From the NCBI RefSeq assembly GCF_965184065.1, contig NZ_OZ239098.1: 64,000 nucleotides of DNA; one strand, 5' to 3'. This DNA comes from Methylopumilus sp026399645. GTDB lineage: Bacteria > Pseudomonadota > Gammaproteobacteria > Burkholderiales > Methylophilaceae. Under the pieces are notes generated by a model. The model worked only from the letters and a program-made list of their open reading frames with translations, was not told the DNA's origin and made no database searches. Of the stretch, positions 16,287-25,263 are shown in pieces (the stretch's first letter is position 1; each line of letters opens with the position of its first letter). A program made the position numbers and the translations under genes.

Positions 16287-17078
16287 TTAAAATTGAAATA
16301 AAGTTTTTAAAGAGTGGCCTGGATCTGATTCTCGCATAAAAGCTTCACCGATGAGAAAGGTATTCACATGATGATCTTGCATCAACCTCACATCATCTGA
16401 TGTAAAGATTCCTGACTCAGTCACAATAATTTTGTCAGCATTGATATGCTTTAATAAATCAAAAGTGGTGTTAAGCGAAACATCGAATGTTTTTAGATTG
16501 CGGTTGTTAATGCCTAGAAGTGGTGTCTTTAATTGCAATCCCAGATCGAGTTCCTCTTGATTGTGCACTTCAACTAATACATTCATGCCTAAAGTATGTG
16601 TAATTTCTTCGAGCTCTTGCATGAGGTCTAAAGGAAGTGCTGCGACAATAAGTAAAATACAATCAGCACCCATCGCACGCGCTTCATAAATTTGATACGG
16701 ATCTACCATAAAATCTTTGCGCAATATGGGAAGGCTACATGCAGCTTTTGCTTCTTTTAAAAAATTAGCATGACCTTGAAAATATTTTTGGTCAGTGAGC
16801 ACAGATAAGCAAGTCGCCCCACCTTTTTCATAAGAAACCGCAATCTCTTTCGGATTAAAATTTTCTCGTATGACACCTTTAGATGGGCTCGCTTTTTTAA
16901 TTTCAGCAATCACAGCCGCTTTATTTTTTGAGAGTTGTGATTCAATGGCTTTTATAAAGCCTCTAGGTTGAGGAACATTTTTCACTTCATCTTTGAGTTG
17001 ATTCAGTGATTTAATTTTTTGTGATTCTTTAATTTCTTCAAATTTAGTGGCAATGATCGTATCAAGAATATTAGCCAT
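16287..17078 (-). CDS. trpC: Indole-3-glycerol phosphate synthase
   Basis: It closes the indole ring in tryptophan synthesis. The 263-aa monofunctional TIM barrel has the expected motifs: VIAEIKKASPSKGVIRENF with the catalytic lysine, LSVLTDQKYFQG, LPILRKDFMVDPYQIYEAR, LLGINNRNLKTF, and VTESGIFTSDDV. It overlaps trpD by 8 bp, a sign of translational coupling. It has no fused TrpF domain, so phosphoribosylanthranilate isomerase must be elsewhere. Confidence 0.97.
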   Translation of the reverse strand: MANILDTIIATKFEEIKESQKIKSLNQLKDEVKNVPQPRGFIKAIESQLSKNKAAVIAEIKKASPSKGVIRENFNPKEIAVSYEKGGATCLSVLTDQKYFQGHANFLKEAKAACSLPILRKDFMVDPYQIYEARAMGADCILLIVAALPLDLMQELEEITHTLGMNVLVEVHNQEELDLGLQLKTPLLGINNRNLKTFDVSLNTTFDLLKHINADKIIVTESGIFTSDDVRLMQDHHVNTFLIGEAFMRESDPGHSLKTLFQF

Positions 17079-18057
17079 GAGACGCCACCTTGAGTGCTTC
17101 TAATTTTTTTAATGCCAAACCTTGGTCAATCACTGATGCAGCTTTCTCAATACCTTCTTTTAAGGAAGACGAAATGCCACTGACATAAATAGCCGCCCCT
17201 GCGTTAAGGATCGTGATGTTGCGATGAGGGCCTTGACTGCTATTTAGGACATCAAGCATCATAGCCTTAGATGCATCCGCATTTTCCACTTGAATCGTTT
17301 TAAGATCTGCTAAGTCCAATCCAAAATCAGCAGGCTTAATAGTATAGGTTGTAATTGTTTTGTTTTTTAACTCTGTAACAGTAGTTGGGCTTGAGATAGA
17401 AATTTCATCCATACCATCTTCACCATGTACCACCATGACATGCTCACTTCCTAATTTTGATAACACCTCTGCCATGGTTTGTGTGAGCGCCTTATCATAA
17501 ACACCCAATACTTGACGCGTTGCCAATGCTGGATTTGCTAGGGGGCCTAAAACATTAAAAATGGTTCTGATACCTAATTTTTTTCGAACCGGTGCTGCAT
17601 ATCGCATCGCTGGATGAAAGTTAGGTGCAAACATAAAGGCAATACCAATCTCATTCACAAGCGACGCCACTTTGTCTGCTGTTAAATTGACATTCACACC
17701 TAGGGCCTCTAATACATCAGCACTTCCACATTTAGATGATACTGAGCGGCCGCCATGTTTTGCTACTTTCACACCCGCACTTGCGGCTACAATCGCACTC
17801 AAGGTCGACACATTAAATGTTTGAATGCCGTCCCCTCCCGTGCCACAGGTATCCACTAAATGTGTTTTATCCTGAATCACCACTTGCTTTGAAAATTGAC
17901 GCATTACAGTTGCTGCGTCAAAAATATTTTCTGCAGTCACTCCTTTTTCATTGAGAGCTAAAACATAAGACTCAATAATGTCGTCACTGAGGACACCTGA
18001 CATTAAAGACTGCATAAAGTCTTTCACAGATAATTCTTTTGAGTCCATGTTAGCCAT
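17071..18057 (-). CDS. trpD: Anthranilate phosphoribosyltransferase
   Basis: It transfers phosphoribose from PRPP to anthranilate. The 328-aa protein contains the PRPP-binding VDTCGTGGDGIQTFNVST, KHGGRSVSSKCGSADVLEALG, the anthranilate site region NFHPAMRYAAPVRKKLGIRT and VHGEDGMDEISI. It overlaps trpG and trpC by 8 bp each, so trpG-trpD-trpC are tightly coupled. Confidence 0.97.
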   Translation of the reverse strand: MANMDSKELSVKDFMQSLMSGVLSDDIIESYVLALNEKGVTAENIFDAATVMRQFSKQVVIQDKTHLVDTCGTGGDGIQTFNVSTLSAIVAASAGVKVAKHGGRSVSSKCGSADVLEALGVNVNLTADKVASLVNEIGIAFMFAPNFHPAMRYAAPVRKKLGIRTIFNVLGPLANPALATRQVLGVYDKALTQTMAEVLSKLGSEHVMVVHGEDGMDEISISSPTTVTELKNKTITTYTIKPADFGLDLADLKTIQVENADASKAMMLDVLNSSQGPHRNITILNAGAAIYVSGISSSLKEGIEKAASVIDQGLALKKLEALKVASHG

Positions 18058-18619
18058 ATGCTTTTAAAAAATTATTTAATAGATCGTGTCCATGTTCAGT
18101 GAGCACTGATTCTGGATGAAATTGAACGCCTTCGATCGGAAGCGTCTTATGACGGACCCCCATAATTTCTTCATCATCGGTCCATGCTGTCACTTCTAAG
18201 CAATGAGGTAATGCTGCGCGCTCAATCACAAGGGAATGATAACGTGTCGCTGTAAATGGATTTTTTAGGCCTTTAAATACACCTTGATCTGTGTGATGAA
18301 TTTTTGAAGTTTTGCCATGCATCAATGTTTTAGCATGAATAATTTTTCCACCAAATGCTTGACCAATCGTTTGATGGCCTAAGCAAACACCTAGAATGGG
18401 AATCTCCCCTTTAAATGTATTGACCACCTCCAGAGAAACGCCTGCCTCGTTAGGAGTGCATGGGCCAGGAGACAACACAATGTACTGAGGATTCTTTTTT
18501 TTGATTTCATCAATCGTAATCTCATCATTACGATACACCTCAACCTCTTGTTTGAGCTCAGCCAAATACTGAACAAGGTTGTAAGTAAACGAATCGTAGT
18601 TATCAATCATGAGTAACAT
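18050..18619 (-). CDS. trpG: Anthranilate synthase glutamine amidotransferase component
   Basis: This 189-aa class I glutaminase supplies ammonia to TrpE. The catalytic triad is visible: C79 in GVCLGHQTIGQAFGG, H168 and E170 in VQFHPESV. It may also serve para-aminobenzoate synthase (PabA role), since trpG/pabA is often shared and ends like PabA. It lies 3 bp after trpE and overlaps trpD by 8 bp. Confidence 0.96.
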   Translation of the reverse strand: MLLMIDNYDSFTYNLVQYLAELKQEVEVYRNDEITIDEIKKKNPQYIVLSPGPCTPNEAGVSLEVVNTFKGEIPILGVCLGHQTIGQAFGGKIIHAKTLMHGKTSKIHHTDQGVFKGLKNPFTATRYHSLVIERAALPHCLEVTAWTDDEEIMGVRHKTLPIEGVQFHPESVLTEHGHDLLNNFLKAYG

Positions 18620-18622
18620 AAT

Positions 18623-20095
18623 TTATTTTCCTGACTGCACAATTTCTGCGGCACGCAAAACGGCTTTCGCTTTGTTTTGTGTTTCAACCCATTCGTTATG
18701 CGGAATAGAATCGGCCACAATACCTGCGCCCGCTTGTACGTAAAGCATTTTATTTTTTATGACCCCTGTTCTAATGGCGATGGCGACATCCATATCGCCA
18801 TCAAAACCTAAATAACCTACCGCGCCGGCATAAATACCGCGCTTACTCGGTTCTAGTTCATGAATAATTTCCATCGCACGCACTTTAGGCGCACCACTGA
18901 CCGTACCTGCTGGGAAAGTTGCTTTCAAAACATCCATGGCATGCATATTGGGCTTTAATCTGCCTTCTACATTAGACACAATGTGCATGACATGTGAATA
19001 ACGTTCAATGGTCATGTTGTCCGTCACTTTCACAGAGCCTGATTGAGAGACACGTCCAATATCATTACGACCTAAATCCATGAGTTGCACATGTTCTGCA
19101 CATTCTTTAGGATCGGCTAATAATTCTTTTTCTAGTTTCTTATCTTCTTCTTCAGTTTTGCCGCGAGGCCGCGTGCCTGCAATAGGTCTTACCGTGACTG
19201 TTTCATCTTCAAGTCTCACTAAAATTTCAGGGGACGCACCCACCACATGATGATCATCCATGTGGTAATAAAACATATAGGGGGAGGGATTTAAGGTGCG
19301 AAGCGATTCATAAAGCGCCAATGGGGAAGCTTCAAATTTTTGCGACATCCTTTGCGATAAAACAACTTGCATAATATCGCCCTCAAAAATATAAGACTTT
19401 GCTTTTTCAACGGCTTTTTTAAATGCTTCCTCGCCAAATTCTGACTCCGCTTCTGTGAGATTAGGTGTTTGAAGAGGTTCTATCTGTATTGATTGATGCA
19501 GTTGATCATAAAGTTTATCTAATCTTGCAACACCTAAAGCATAGGCATCTTTAATAGACGGATCCGCATAGCTCACAATAAAAATCTTTTTTGCAACGTT
19601 ATCAACCACAATAAGCTCGGCGGATAGCATTAATAAGATATCAGGCACGCCTAAAGTGTCTTTTGTTTTTTTATGTTTTAGTCGAGCTTCAATATATTGA
19701 ATCGTCTCATATCCGAAATAACCCGCTAACCCACCTGCAAATCGAGGTAACTCTATATCGTGAGGCACTTTAAATTGGCTTAAATAATTTTGAATAAAGT
19801 TGAGTGGATTTTGCGTAGTTTCTTTTTCAATGACTTTATTCTGATCAATCACTTCAATCACATCATCACGAATGACAATTCTTTTTTTAGAGGGGAGTCC
19901 AATAATTGAATAACGACCGAAGCGTTCGCCACCTTCAACGGACTCTAAAAGATATGAAAAGGGAAGATTAGCTAACTTTTGATAAATCGATAAAGGTGTT
20001 TCATGCCCCACATCAAAAGATTTGACTAAAGGAATGAAGTTAAAACCTTCAGCCTTGTAGGTATTAAATTTGTCTGATGTGATTAAGGTAGTCAT
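18623..20095 (-). CDS. trpE: Anthranilate synthase component I
   Basis: It converts chorismate to anthranilate with TrpG. I start it at the ATG at 20095 (MTTLITSDKF), giving 490 aa; a TTG at 20110 would fall inside the upstream hairpin. The feedback-binding N-terminus has the LLES motif (PFSYLLESVEGGERFGRYS). The catalytic half contains IFEGDIMQVVLSQRM, PSPYMFYYHMDDHHVVGASPE, IAGTRPRGKTEEEDK, LMDLGRNDIGRVS, and FPAGTVSGAPKVRAMEII. No good Shine-Dalgarno precedes the ATG, and a strong stem ends 5 bases before it, suggesting structure-controlled translation. Confidence 0.96.
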   Translation of the reverse strand: MTTLITSDKFNTYKAEGFNFIPLVKSFDVGHETPLSIYQKLANLPFSYLLESVEGGERFGRYSIIGLPSKKRIVIRDDVIEVIDQNKVIEKETTQNPLNFIQNYLSQFKVPHDIELPRFAGGLAGYFGYETIQYIEARLKHKKTKDTLGVPDILLMLSAELIVVDNVAKKIFIVSYADPSIKDAYALGVARLDKLYDQLHQSIQIEPLQTPNLTEAESEFGEEAFKKAVEKAKSYIFEGDIMQVVLSQRMSQKFEASPLALYESLRTLNPSPYMFYYHMDDHHVVGASPEILVRLEDETVTVRPIAGTRPRGKTEEEDKKLEKELLADPKECAEHVQLMDLGRNDIGRVSQSGSVKVTDNMTIERYSHVMHIVSNVEGRLKPNMHAMDVLKATFPAGTVSGAPKVRAMEIIHELEPSKRGIYAGAVGYLGFDGDMDVAIAIRTGVIKNKMLYVQAGAGIVADSIPHNEWVETQNKAKAVLRAAEIVQSGK

Positions 20096-20100
20096 GATAG

Positions 20101-20130
20101 AAACGCACAAACATTTGTGAGTGCGTTTTT
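20101..20130 (-). promoter_or_regulatory. Hairpin between rpe and trpE, abutting the trpE start
   Basis: AAACGCAC (20101-20108) pairs with GTGCGTTT (20121-20128), and the inner bases CACAAA/TTTGTG offer an alternative register. On the minus-strand mRNA the stem fills almost the entire 38-bp space between the rpe stop and the trpE ATG. The tail after it is a poor T tract, so it may act as a weak attenuator or as a stem that hides or presents the trpE start. Confidence 0.55.
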
Positions 20131-20133
20131 AGA

Positions 20134-20832
20134 TTAAACAGTTGCGAGTGATGCGCGTAATGATTTCACCACGGTATCATAACGATTAGGGTCAGTATCT
20201 TTACCAGCACCAAAAATAGCAGAGCCTGCAACAAAAGTATCAGCGCCGGCTTTTGCAATTTCTGCGATATTATTAGCGTTCACGCCTCCATCAACTTCTA
20301 ACCAAATTTGACGGCCTGTTTTTTCATAATAGGCATCAATTTTTTGACGTGCGATTCTAAGTTTATTGAGTGTTTCAGGAATGAATTTTTGACCACCAAA
20401 CCCTGGATTCACGGACATTAAAAGTATCATATCGATTTTATCCATCACGTGATCAAGGTAATCGAGTGGGGTCGCTGGATTAAACACTAAGCCTGATTTA
20501 CATCCTGAGTCACGGACCAATGAAAGACTTCGATCAATATGATCTGAACCTTCAGGATGGAAAGTAATGATATTGGCGCCTGCTTTTGCAAAGTCAGGAA
20601 TAATACGGTCTACGGGTTTTACCATCAAATGCACATCAATAATGGCGTCCGTGACTGGGCGAATGGCTTCGCAAACTAAAGGGCCAATCGTTAAATTAGG
20701 TACGTAATGATTGTCCATCACATCAAAGTGAACGATATCAGTTCCTGACTTGATGACGTCGGCAATTTCTTGGCCAAGTTTCGCGAAATTCGCTGAAAGA
20801 ATACTGGGGGCAATTCTAAATGTTTTATCCAT
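20134..20832 (-). CDS. rpe: Ribulose-phosphate 3-epimerase
   Basis: It interconverts ribulose 5-phosphate and xylulose 5-phosphate; in ribulose-monophosphate methylotrophs it helps regenerate the formaldehyde acceptor. The 232-aa TIM barrel shows RIAPSILSANFAKLGQEI, HFDVMDNHYVPNLTIGP with the metal-binding DxMD, DVHLMVKPVDRI, MSVNPGFGGQKFIPETL, and LEVDGGVNANNI. It lies upstream of trpE on the same strand, the usual rpe-(gph)-trpE order in proteobacteria but without the phosphoglycolate phosphatase gene gph. Confidence 0.97.
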   Translation of the reverse strand: MDKTFRIAPSILSANFAKLGQEIADVIKSGTDIVHFDVMDNHYVPNLTIGPLVCEAIRPVTDAIIDVHLMVKPVDRIIPDFAKAGANIITFHPEGSDHIDRSLSLVRDSGCKSGLVFNPATPLDYLDHVMDKIDMILLMSVNPGFGGQKFIPETLNKLRIARQKIDAYYEKTGRQIWLEVDGGVNANNIAEIAKAGADTFVAGSAIFGAGKDTDPNRYDTVVKSLRASLATV

Positions 20833-20871
20833 ATTTCTAGTGATCCCAAATGAAAGTTGAGTGAGATATTG

Positions 20872-20887
20872 TAAAATAGCTATTTTA
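20872..20887. promoter_or_regulatory. 16-bp palindrome in the rpe/hemA divergent spacer
   Basis: TAAAATAGCTATTTTA is a perfect palindrome. Each half resembles a -10 box (TAAAAT) facing its own gene, so it may hold overlapping divergent promoter elements or an operator. I see no convincing -35 partner. Confidence 0.35.
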
Positions 20888-20933
20888 ACTCTTAAATGGC
20901 GTGAAGCTAAAGCGTCGGATTAAGAATATTCAC

Positions 20934-22178
20934 ATGCAGCTTTATACCATAGGCATTAACCACACCACAGCCCCCATTGCGATTCGTGAAAAAGTCGCTT
21001 TTGATCCTGATCATTTAAGCCAAGCCTTGCTCGAACTCATGGAACATAAAGTGAGCGAAGCGGCTATTTTATCTACCTGTAACCGCAGTGAAATCTATGC
21101 CAAAGCGCGGGACCCGAAAATCATCATCGATTGGCTTTGTAAGTATCACGGTATCAAATTAAAAACCATTGAATCCCATCTTTATGTCTATGAAAACCAA
21201 GAAGCCGTTCAACATGCATTTCGTGTAGCTTCAGGCTTGGATAGCATGGTGTTAGGTGAGCCACAAATTTTAGGCCAAATGAAACAAGCCATTAAAACCG
21301 CTGAAAATACTGGTACATTAGGCGCTCTCCTCAATAAGCTTTTTCAAAAAACATTCTCTGTGGCCAAAGAAGTCCGAACCAAAACAGATATAGGCATGAG
21401 CTCAATTTCGATGGCAGCGGCTTCAATTAAGTTAGCAGAAAGTATTTTTGGGGATTTAAAAACTTCAAAAGTACTTCTTATTGGTGCAGGTGAAATGATT
21501 GAACTTTGCGCTGAACATATTAAAAATAGACAACCTAAATCCATGACAGTCGCTAATCGATCTCTTGATCGGGGCTTGGCTTTAGCTAAAAAAATTAAGG
21601 GTGATGCCTGTCTTATTTCAGAACTCTCTGATCGTCTTCATGAGTTCGATATTGTTTTAAGCTCTACTGCAAGCCAATTGCCTATTGTAGGCTTAGGTAT
21701 GGTGGAGCGCGCACTCAAAACAAGACGAAATCATCCCATATTTATGGTTGATCTTGCGGTGCCCCGTGATATTGAACCTGAGGTAGGAAAACTCAGTGAC
21801 GTTTATCTTTATACCATCGATGATTTATCTCACCTCATTGAAGAAGGCTTAACCAATCGTCAGTCTGCAGCTATTGAGGCTCAAAAAATCATTGATCATC
21901 ACGTAAAAGATTTCACGCAGTGGTTTAAAACGCGTACTATCGTGCCTACAATTAAAGCGCTTCGCGACCATGCTGAAAGTTATCGCGTCACTGAACTTAA
22001 AAAAGCACAAAAACTTCTAAAACAAGGCATGAAACCAGAAGAAGTTTTGGAAGTGTTAAGTAAGGCTTTAGCCAATAAGTTTGTCCATCATCCAAGCCAA
22101 GCGCTGAACCAAGCTAAAGGTGAGGAACATGAGCTACTCACCAAAACATTAAAGAAAATTTACCCACTTAAAGATTAA
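20934..22178 (+). CDS. hemA: Glutamyl-tRNA reductase
   Basis: It reduces Glu-tRNA to glutamate-1-semialdehyde with NADPH, the first step of C5-pathway haem synthesis. I start at ATG 20934 (MQLYTIGINHTTAPIAIREK), which is the family N-terminus; a GTG 33 bp earlier adds an unusual basic leader. The 414-aa protein has the catalytic cysteine C49 (LSTCNRSEIYA), LDSMVLGEPQILGQMK, KVRT-like KEVRTKTDIG, the NADPH-binding VLLIGAGEMIEL and MVDLAVPRDIEPEV. The usual hemA-prfA-prmC order follows. Confidence 0.97.
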   Translation: MQLYTIGINHTTAPIAIREKVAFDPDHLSQALLELMEHKVSEAAILSTCNRSEIYAKARDPKIIIDWLCKYHGIKLKTIESHLYVYENQEAVQHAFRVASGLDSMVLGEPQILGQMKQAIKTAENTGTLGALLNKLFQKTFSVAKEVRTKTDIGMSSISMAAASIKLAESIFGDLKTSKVLLIGAGEMIELCAEHIKNRQPKSMTVANRSLDRGLALAKKIKGDACLISELSDRLHEFDIVLSSTASQLPIVGLGMVERALKTRRNHPIFMVDLAVPRDIEPEVGKLSDVYLYTIDDLSHLIEEGLTNRQSAAIEAQKIIDHHVKDFTQWFKTRTIVPTIKALRDHAESYRVTELKKAQKLLKQGMKPEEVLEVLSKALANKFVHHPSQALNQAKGEEHELLTKTLKKIYPLKD

Positions 22179-22183
22179 ATGCC

Positions 22184-23263
22184 ATGAAGCCTTCCATGCA
22201 AAAAAAATTAGCGGCATTAAGTGATCGTATTCAAGAGCTTAATACCTTATTAAGTTCTGAAACAATTACCAATGACATGGATCAGTATCGCAAAATCACT
22301 AAAGAACATTCAGATATCACACCTATTGTGAATGAATATCACGACTATAAAAAAAATGAAGATAATTTAAACGAAGCGCAAAGTATGCTTTCTGACCCTG
22401 AGATGAAAGAATTTGCGCAAGAAGAAATTGAGCAATGCAAATTAAAACTTGTCACGATTGAAGATAATTTACAAAAATTATTACTACCAAAAGATCCAAG
22501 TGATGAAAAAAATATTTTTCTAGAAATTCGTGCTGGTACGGGTGGTGATGAATCAGCTTTATTCGCAGGTGATTTATTTAGAATGTATTCAAGATATACA
22601 GAACGTCAAGGCTGGAAAATGGAAACTGTGTCATCAAGCGAATCTGAAGTCGGTGGCTACAAAGAAATCATTATGAAAATAATTGGACATGGGGCTTATT
22701 CAAAGTTGAAATTTGAGTCAGGCGGTCATCGCGTACAGCGAGTGCCTGATACAGAAACACAAGGCCGTATTCACACCTCGGCTTGCACCGTTGCCGTATT
22801 GCCTGAAGCTGATGAAATTAGTGATGTCATTATTAATCCAGCCGAAATTAGATTGGATACCTATCGTGCATCAGGTGCAGGTGGTCAACATATTAATAAA
22901 ACTGATTCAGCTGTTCGCATAACACACTTACCTACAGGGATTGTGGTGGAATGCCAAGACGACAGGTCGCAGCATCGAAATAAAGCGCAAGCCATGAGTG
23001 TTTTAGCAGCGCGTATTCGTGATGCACAAATTCGCGAACAACAATCTAAATTAGCATCAGATCGCAGATCTCTCATCGGGAGTGGTGATAGAAGTGAACG
23101 AATTCGTACCTACAATTATCCTCAAGGCCGCATTACTGATCATCGTATTAATTTAACGCTTTATAAAATAGAAGCCATTACGGATGGTGATATGGAAGAG
23201 CTTATTAATGCATTATCGAATGAGCATCAGGCTGATCTTCTTGCAGGCTTTGCAGAGGATTAA
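22184..23263 (+). CDS. prfA: Peptide chain release factor 1
   Basis: RF1 reads UAA/UAG and triggers peptide release. The 359-aa protein has the catalytic GGQ at residues 233-235 (ASGAGGQHINKT) and the anticodon-like PxT tripeptide in the form PDT at 188-190 (HRVQRVPDTETQGRIH). The second half of domain 3 includes DRRSLIGSGDRSERIRTYN. It is 5 bp downstream of hemA and 3 bp upstream of prmC, which methylates its GGQ glutamine. Confidence 0.97.
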   Translation: MKPSMQKKLAALSDRIQELNTLLSSETITNDMDQYRKITKEHSDITPIVNEYHDYKKNEDNLNEAQSMLSDPEMKEFAQEEIEQCKLKLVTIEDNLQKLLLPKDPSDEKNIFLEIRAGTGGDESALFAGDLFRMYSRYTERQGWKMETVSSSESEVGGYKEIIMKIIGHGAYSKLKFESGGHRVQRVPDTETQGRIHTSACTVAVLPEADEISDVIINPAEIRLDTYRASGAGGQHINKTDSAVRITHLPTGIVVECQDDRSQHRNKAQAMSVLAARIRDAQIREQQSKLASDRRSLIGSGDRSERIRTYNYPQGRITDHRINLTLYKIEAITDGDMEELINALSNEHQADLLAGFAED

Positions 23264-23266
23264 AAT

Positions 23267-24121
23267 GTGGCGACAATTCGCGACACATTAAAAAATACTC
23301 AAAATAAACTTTATCTAAGCATAGGCTATTCATCAGATGAAGCAAAACTTGAAGCCCGTTTTATTCTAGAGCACGTCTTAAAGATTACTCAAAAAGAAAT
23401 TATCCAAAAAAGCGATGAAGATATCCATACAGATAACCAAACTCAGATTGAAAACATTACAGAAAAAAGAATAGCTGGCACCCCACTTCCTTATCTTTTA
23501 GGTGAGTGGTCTTTTTATGGAAGAACATTTAAAGTAAATCCTCATGTACTTATTCCAAGAGCCGACACAGAAACTCTCATTGAAACAGCGCTCTCAAAAA
23601 TAAATGCGGGAGATCATTTTGACATTTTGGATCTAGGATGCGGCACTGGAATTATAGGCATCACCATAGCCATTGAAAGACCGCTTTCAAAAGTGACACT
23701 CATTGATCAATCTGAAAATGCCATACAAAATACAAAAGAAAATCAATCGCTTCATCAAGTCGCCAATACCACGATTCAAAAAAGTGATTGGTATAGATCA
23801 TTAGATCAAACAAGATTTGATGTCGTCCTAAGTAACCCTCCTTATTTGGAAGATAATGATCCTCACCTATCACAAGGCTTAGAAGATGAACCTCTCGATG
23901 CTCTAGTTTCAGGCCCAACTGGAATAGAAGCTATACAATATATTATCGAAAACGCTAAAAATCATATCAAACCTTCAGGCTGGCTTTTCATTGAGCATGG
24001 TTACAATCAAGCAAAAATATTAAAAGATTTATTCGAAAAAAATGGCTATCAGCATATTGAAAATGCCAAAGATATTCATGGTGTTCATCGTGTTACTTTC
24101 GCGCAATATTCAATAGTATAA
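23267..24121 (+). CDS. prmC: Release factor glutamine N5-methyltransferase
   Basis: It methylates the glutamine of the GGQ motif of RF1/RF2. The 284-aa protein starts at GTG 23267. The N-terminal helical domain is followed by LIPRADTETLIE, the SAM-binding DLGCGTGIIGI (122-132) and the diagnostic N190-PPY motif (VVLSNPPYLEDNDPHL). Its placement directly after prfA supports the assignment. Confidence 0.95.
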   Translation: MATIRDTLKNTQNKLYLSIGYSSDEAKLEARFILEHVLKITQKEIIQKSDEDIHTDNQTQIENITEKRIAGTPLPYLLGEWSFYGRTFKVNPHVLIPRADTETLIETALSKINAGDHFDILDLGCGTGIIGITIAIERPLSKVTLIDQSENAIQNTKENQSLHQVANTTIQKSDWYRSLDQTRFDVVLSNPPYLEDNDPHLSQGLEDEPLDALVSGPTGIEAIQYIIENAKNHIKPSGWLFIEHGYNQAKILKDLFEKNGYQHIENAKDIHGVHRVTFAQYSIV

Positions 24122-24129
24122 TCGTCAAC

Positions 24130-25263
24130 ATGAGTGAAAAAAATTCAGTGGGTCTTGTTAAAGCAAAGCTAGCAAAAATTACAAAACCACTTAAGTTAAC
24201 GAGCGGTAAAAAATTACCGGGCTATGAACTCGCCTATGAAACCTATGGCAAATTAAATGCTAAAAAAAATAATGCAGTACTTGTATGCCATGCATTGTCA
24301 GGAAATCATCATGTCGCAGGACGTTATAAAAAAGATGATAAAAACCCTGGTTGGTGGGATAACCTCATTGGTCCTGGCAGACCGCTTGATACAGACCGCT
24401 TCTTTGTCATCGGAGTAAATAATTTAGGAGGCTGCCACGGCACGAGCGGATCTATGAGTATTAATCCTAAAACAAAAAAAGAATGGGGCTCTGATTTTCC
24501 GATTGTGACTGTGGAAGACTGGGTGAATACCCAAGCAGCTCTCATAGATCAATTAGGTATTGAAAGTTTGGCAGCTGTCATTGGCGGTAGTTTGGGTGGT
24601 ATGCAAGCGATTCAGTGGACGCTTTCATATCCCAAGCGTGTCCGTCATGCAATTGTGATTGCGGCAGCGCCAAACTTAACTGCACAAAATGTTGCTTTTA
24701 ATGAAGTTGCAAGACAAGCGATTATCACTGATCCTGATTTTTATAATGGGGATTATTATCGTTTTAAAAAGAAACCTAAGCGTGGGCTCCGAATTGCAAG
24801 AATGTTAGGTCATATTACTTATCTATCTGATGATGCGATGGGTATGAAGTTTGGTCGCAAACTCAAAAATAAAAATATTGAATATTCTTTTGATGTGAAC
24901 TTTGAAATGGAATCTTATTTACATCATCAAGGCGATAAATTCGCTGAAGAATTTGATGCAAATACTTATTTAAGAATGACGCGTGCACTGGATTATTTTG
25001 ATCCTGCAAAAGATTATCAAGGCAATTTATCTAAAGCATTTAAAAAAGTAGAGGCCGATTTTTTAGTAGTTTCATTTACGAGTGATTGGCGATTTTCTCC
25101 CCAGCGCTCAAAAGAAATTGTGAAAGCCCTTTTGGATAACGAATTGACTGTAAGTTATGCTGAAGTCACAGCAAGAAACGGCCATGATGCGTTTCTAATG
25201 TCGGACCCTCATTATCACGGCATTCTTTCTACTTATTTTAAAAAGATTGCGAATCAATTATGA
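24130..25263 (+). CDS. metX: Homoserine O-acyltransferase (MetX type)
   Basis: It activates homoserine for methionine synthesis. The 377-aa alpha/beta hydrolase fold contains YETYGKLNAKKNNAVLVCHA, GPGRPLDTDRFFVIGVNN, and the nucleophile elbow with S154 (GGSLGGMQAIQW). The acid and base lie in FTSDWRFSP and RNGHDAFL. Whether it uses acetyl-CoA or succinyl-CoA is uncertain; several proteobacterial MetX enzymes with MetW partners are succinyltransferases. The stop overlaps metW by 4 bp (ATGA). Confidence 0.93.
   Translation: MSEKNSVGLVKAKLAKITKPLKLTSGKKLPGYELAYETYGKLNAKKNNAVLVCHALSGNHHVAGRYKKDDKNPGWWDNLIGPGRPLDTDRFFVIGVNNLGGCHGTSGSMSINPKTKKEWGSDFPIVTVEDWVNTQAALIDQLGIESLAAVIGGSLGGMQAIQWTLSYPKRVRHAIVIAAAPNLTAQNVAFNEVARQAIITDPDFYNGDYYRFKKKPKRGLRIARMLGHITYLSDDAMGMKFGRKLKNKNIEYSFDVNFEMESYLHHQGDKFAEEFDANTYLRMTRALDYFDPAKDYQGNLSKAFKKVEADFLVVSFTSDWRFSPQRSKEIVKALLDNELTVSYAEVTARNGHDAFLMSDPHYHGILSTYFKKIANQL

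Noticed and set aside
20095..20180. Tryptophan leader peptide (trpL) before trpE
   Set aside because: No short ORF with adjacent Trp codons; the 38-bp gap is filled by the hairpin and rpe ends just upstream.
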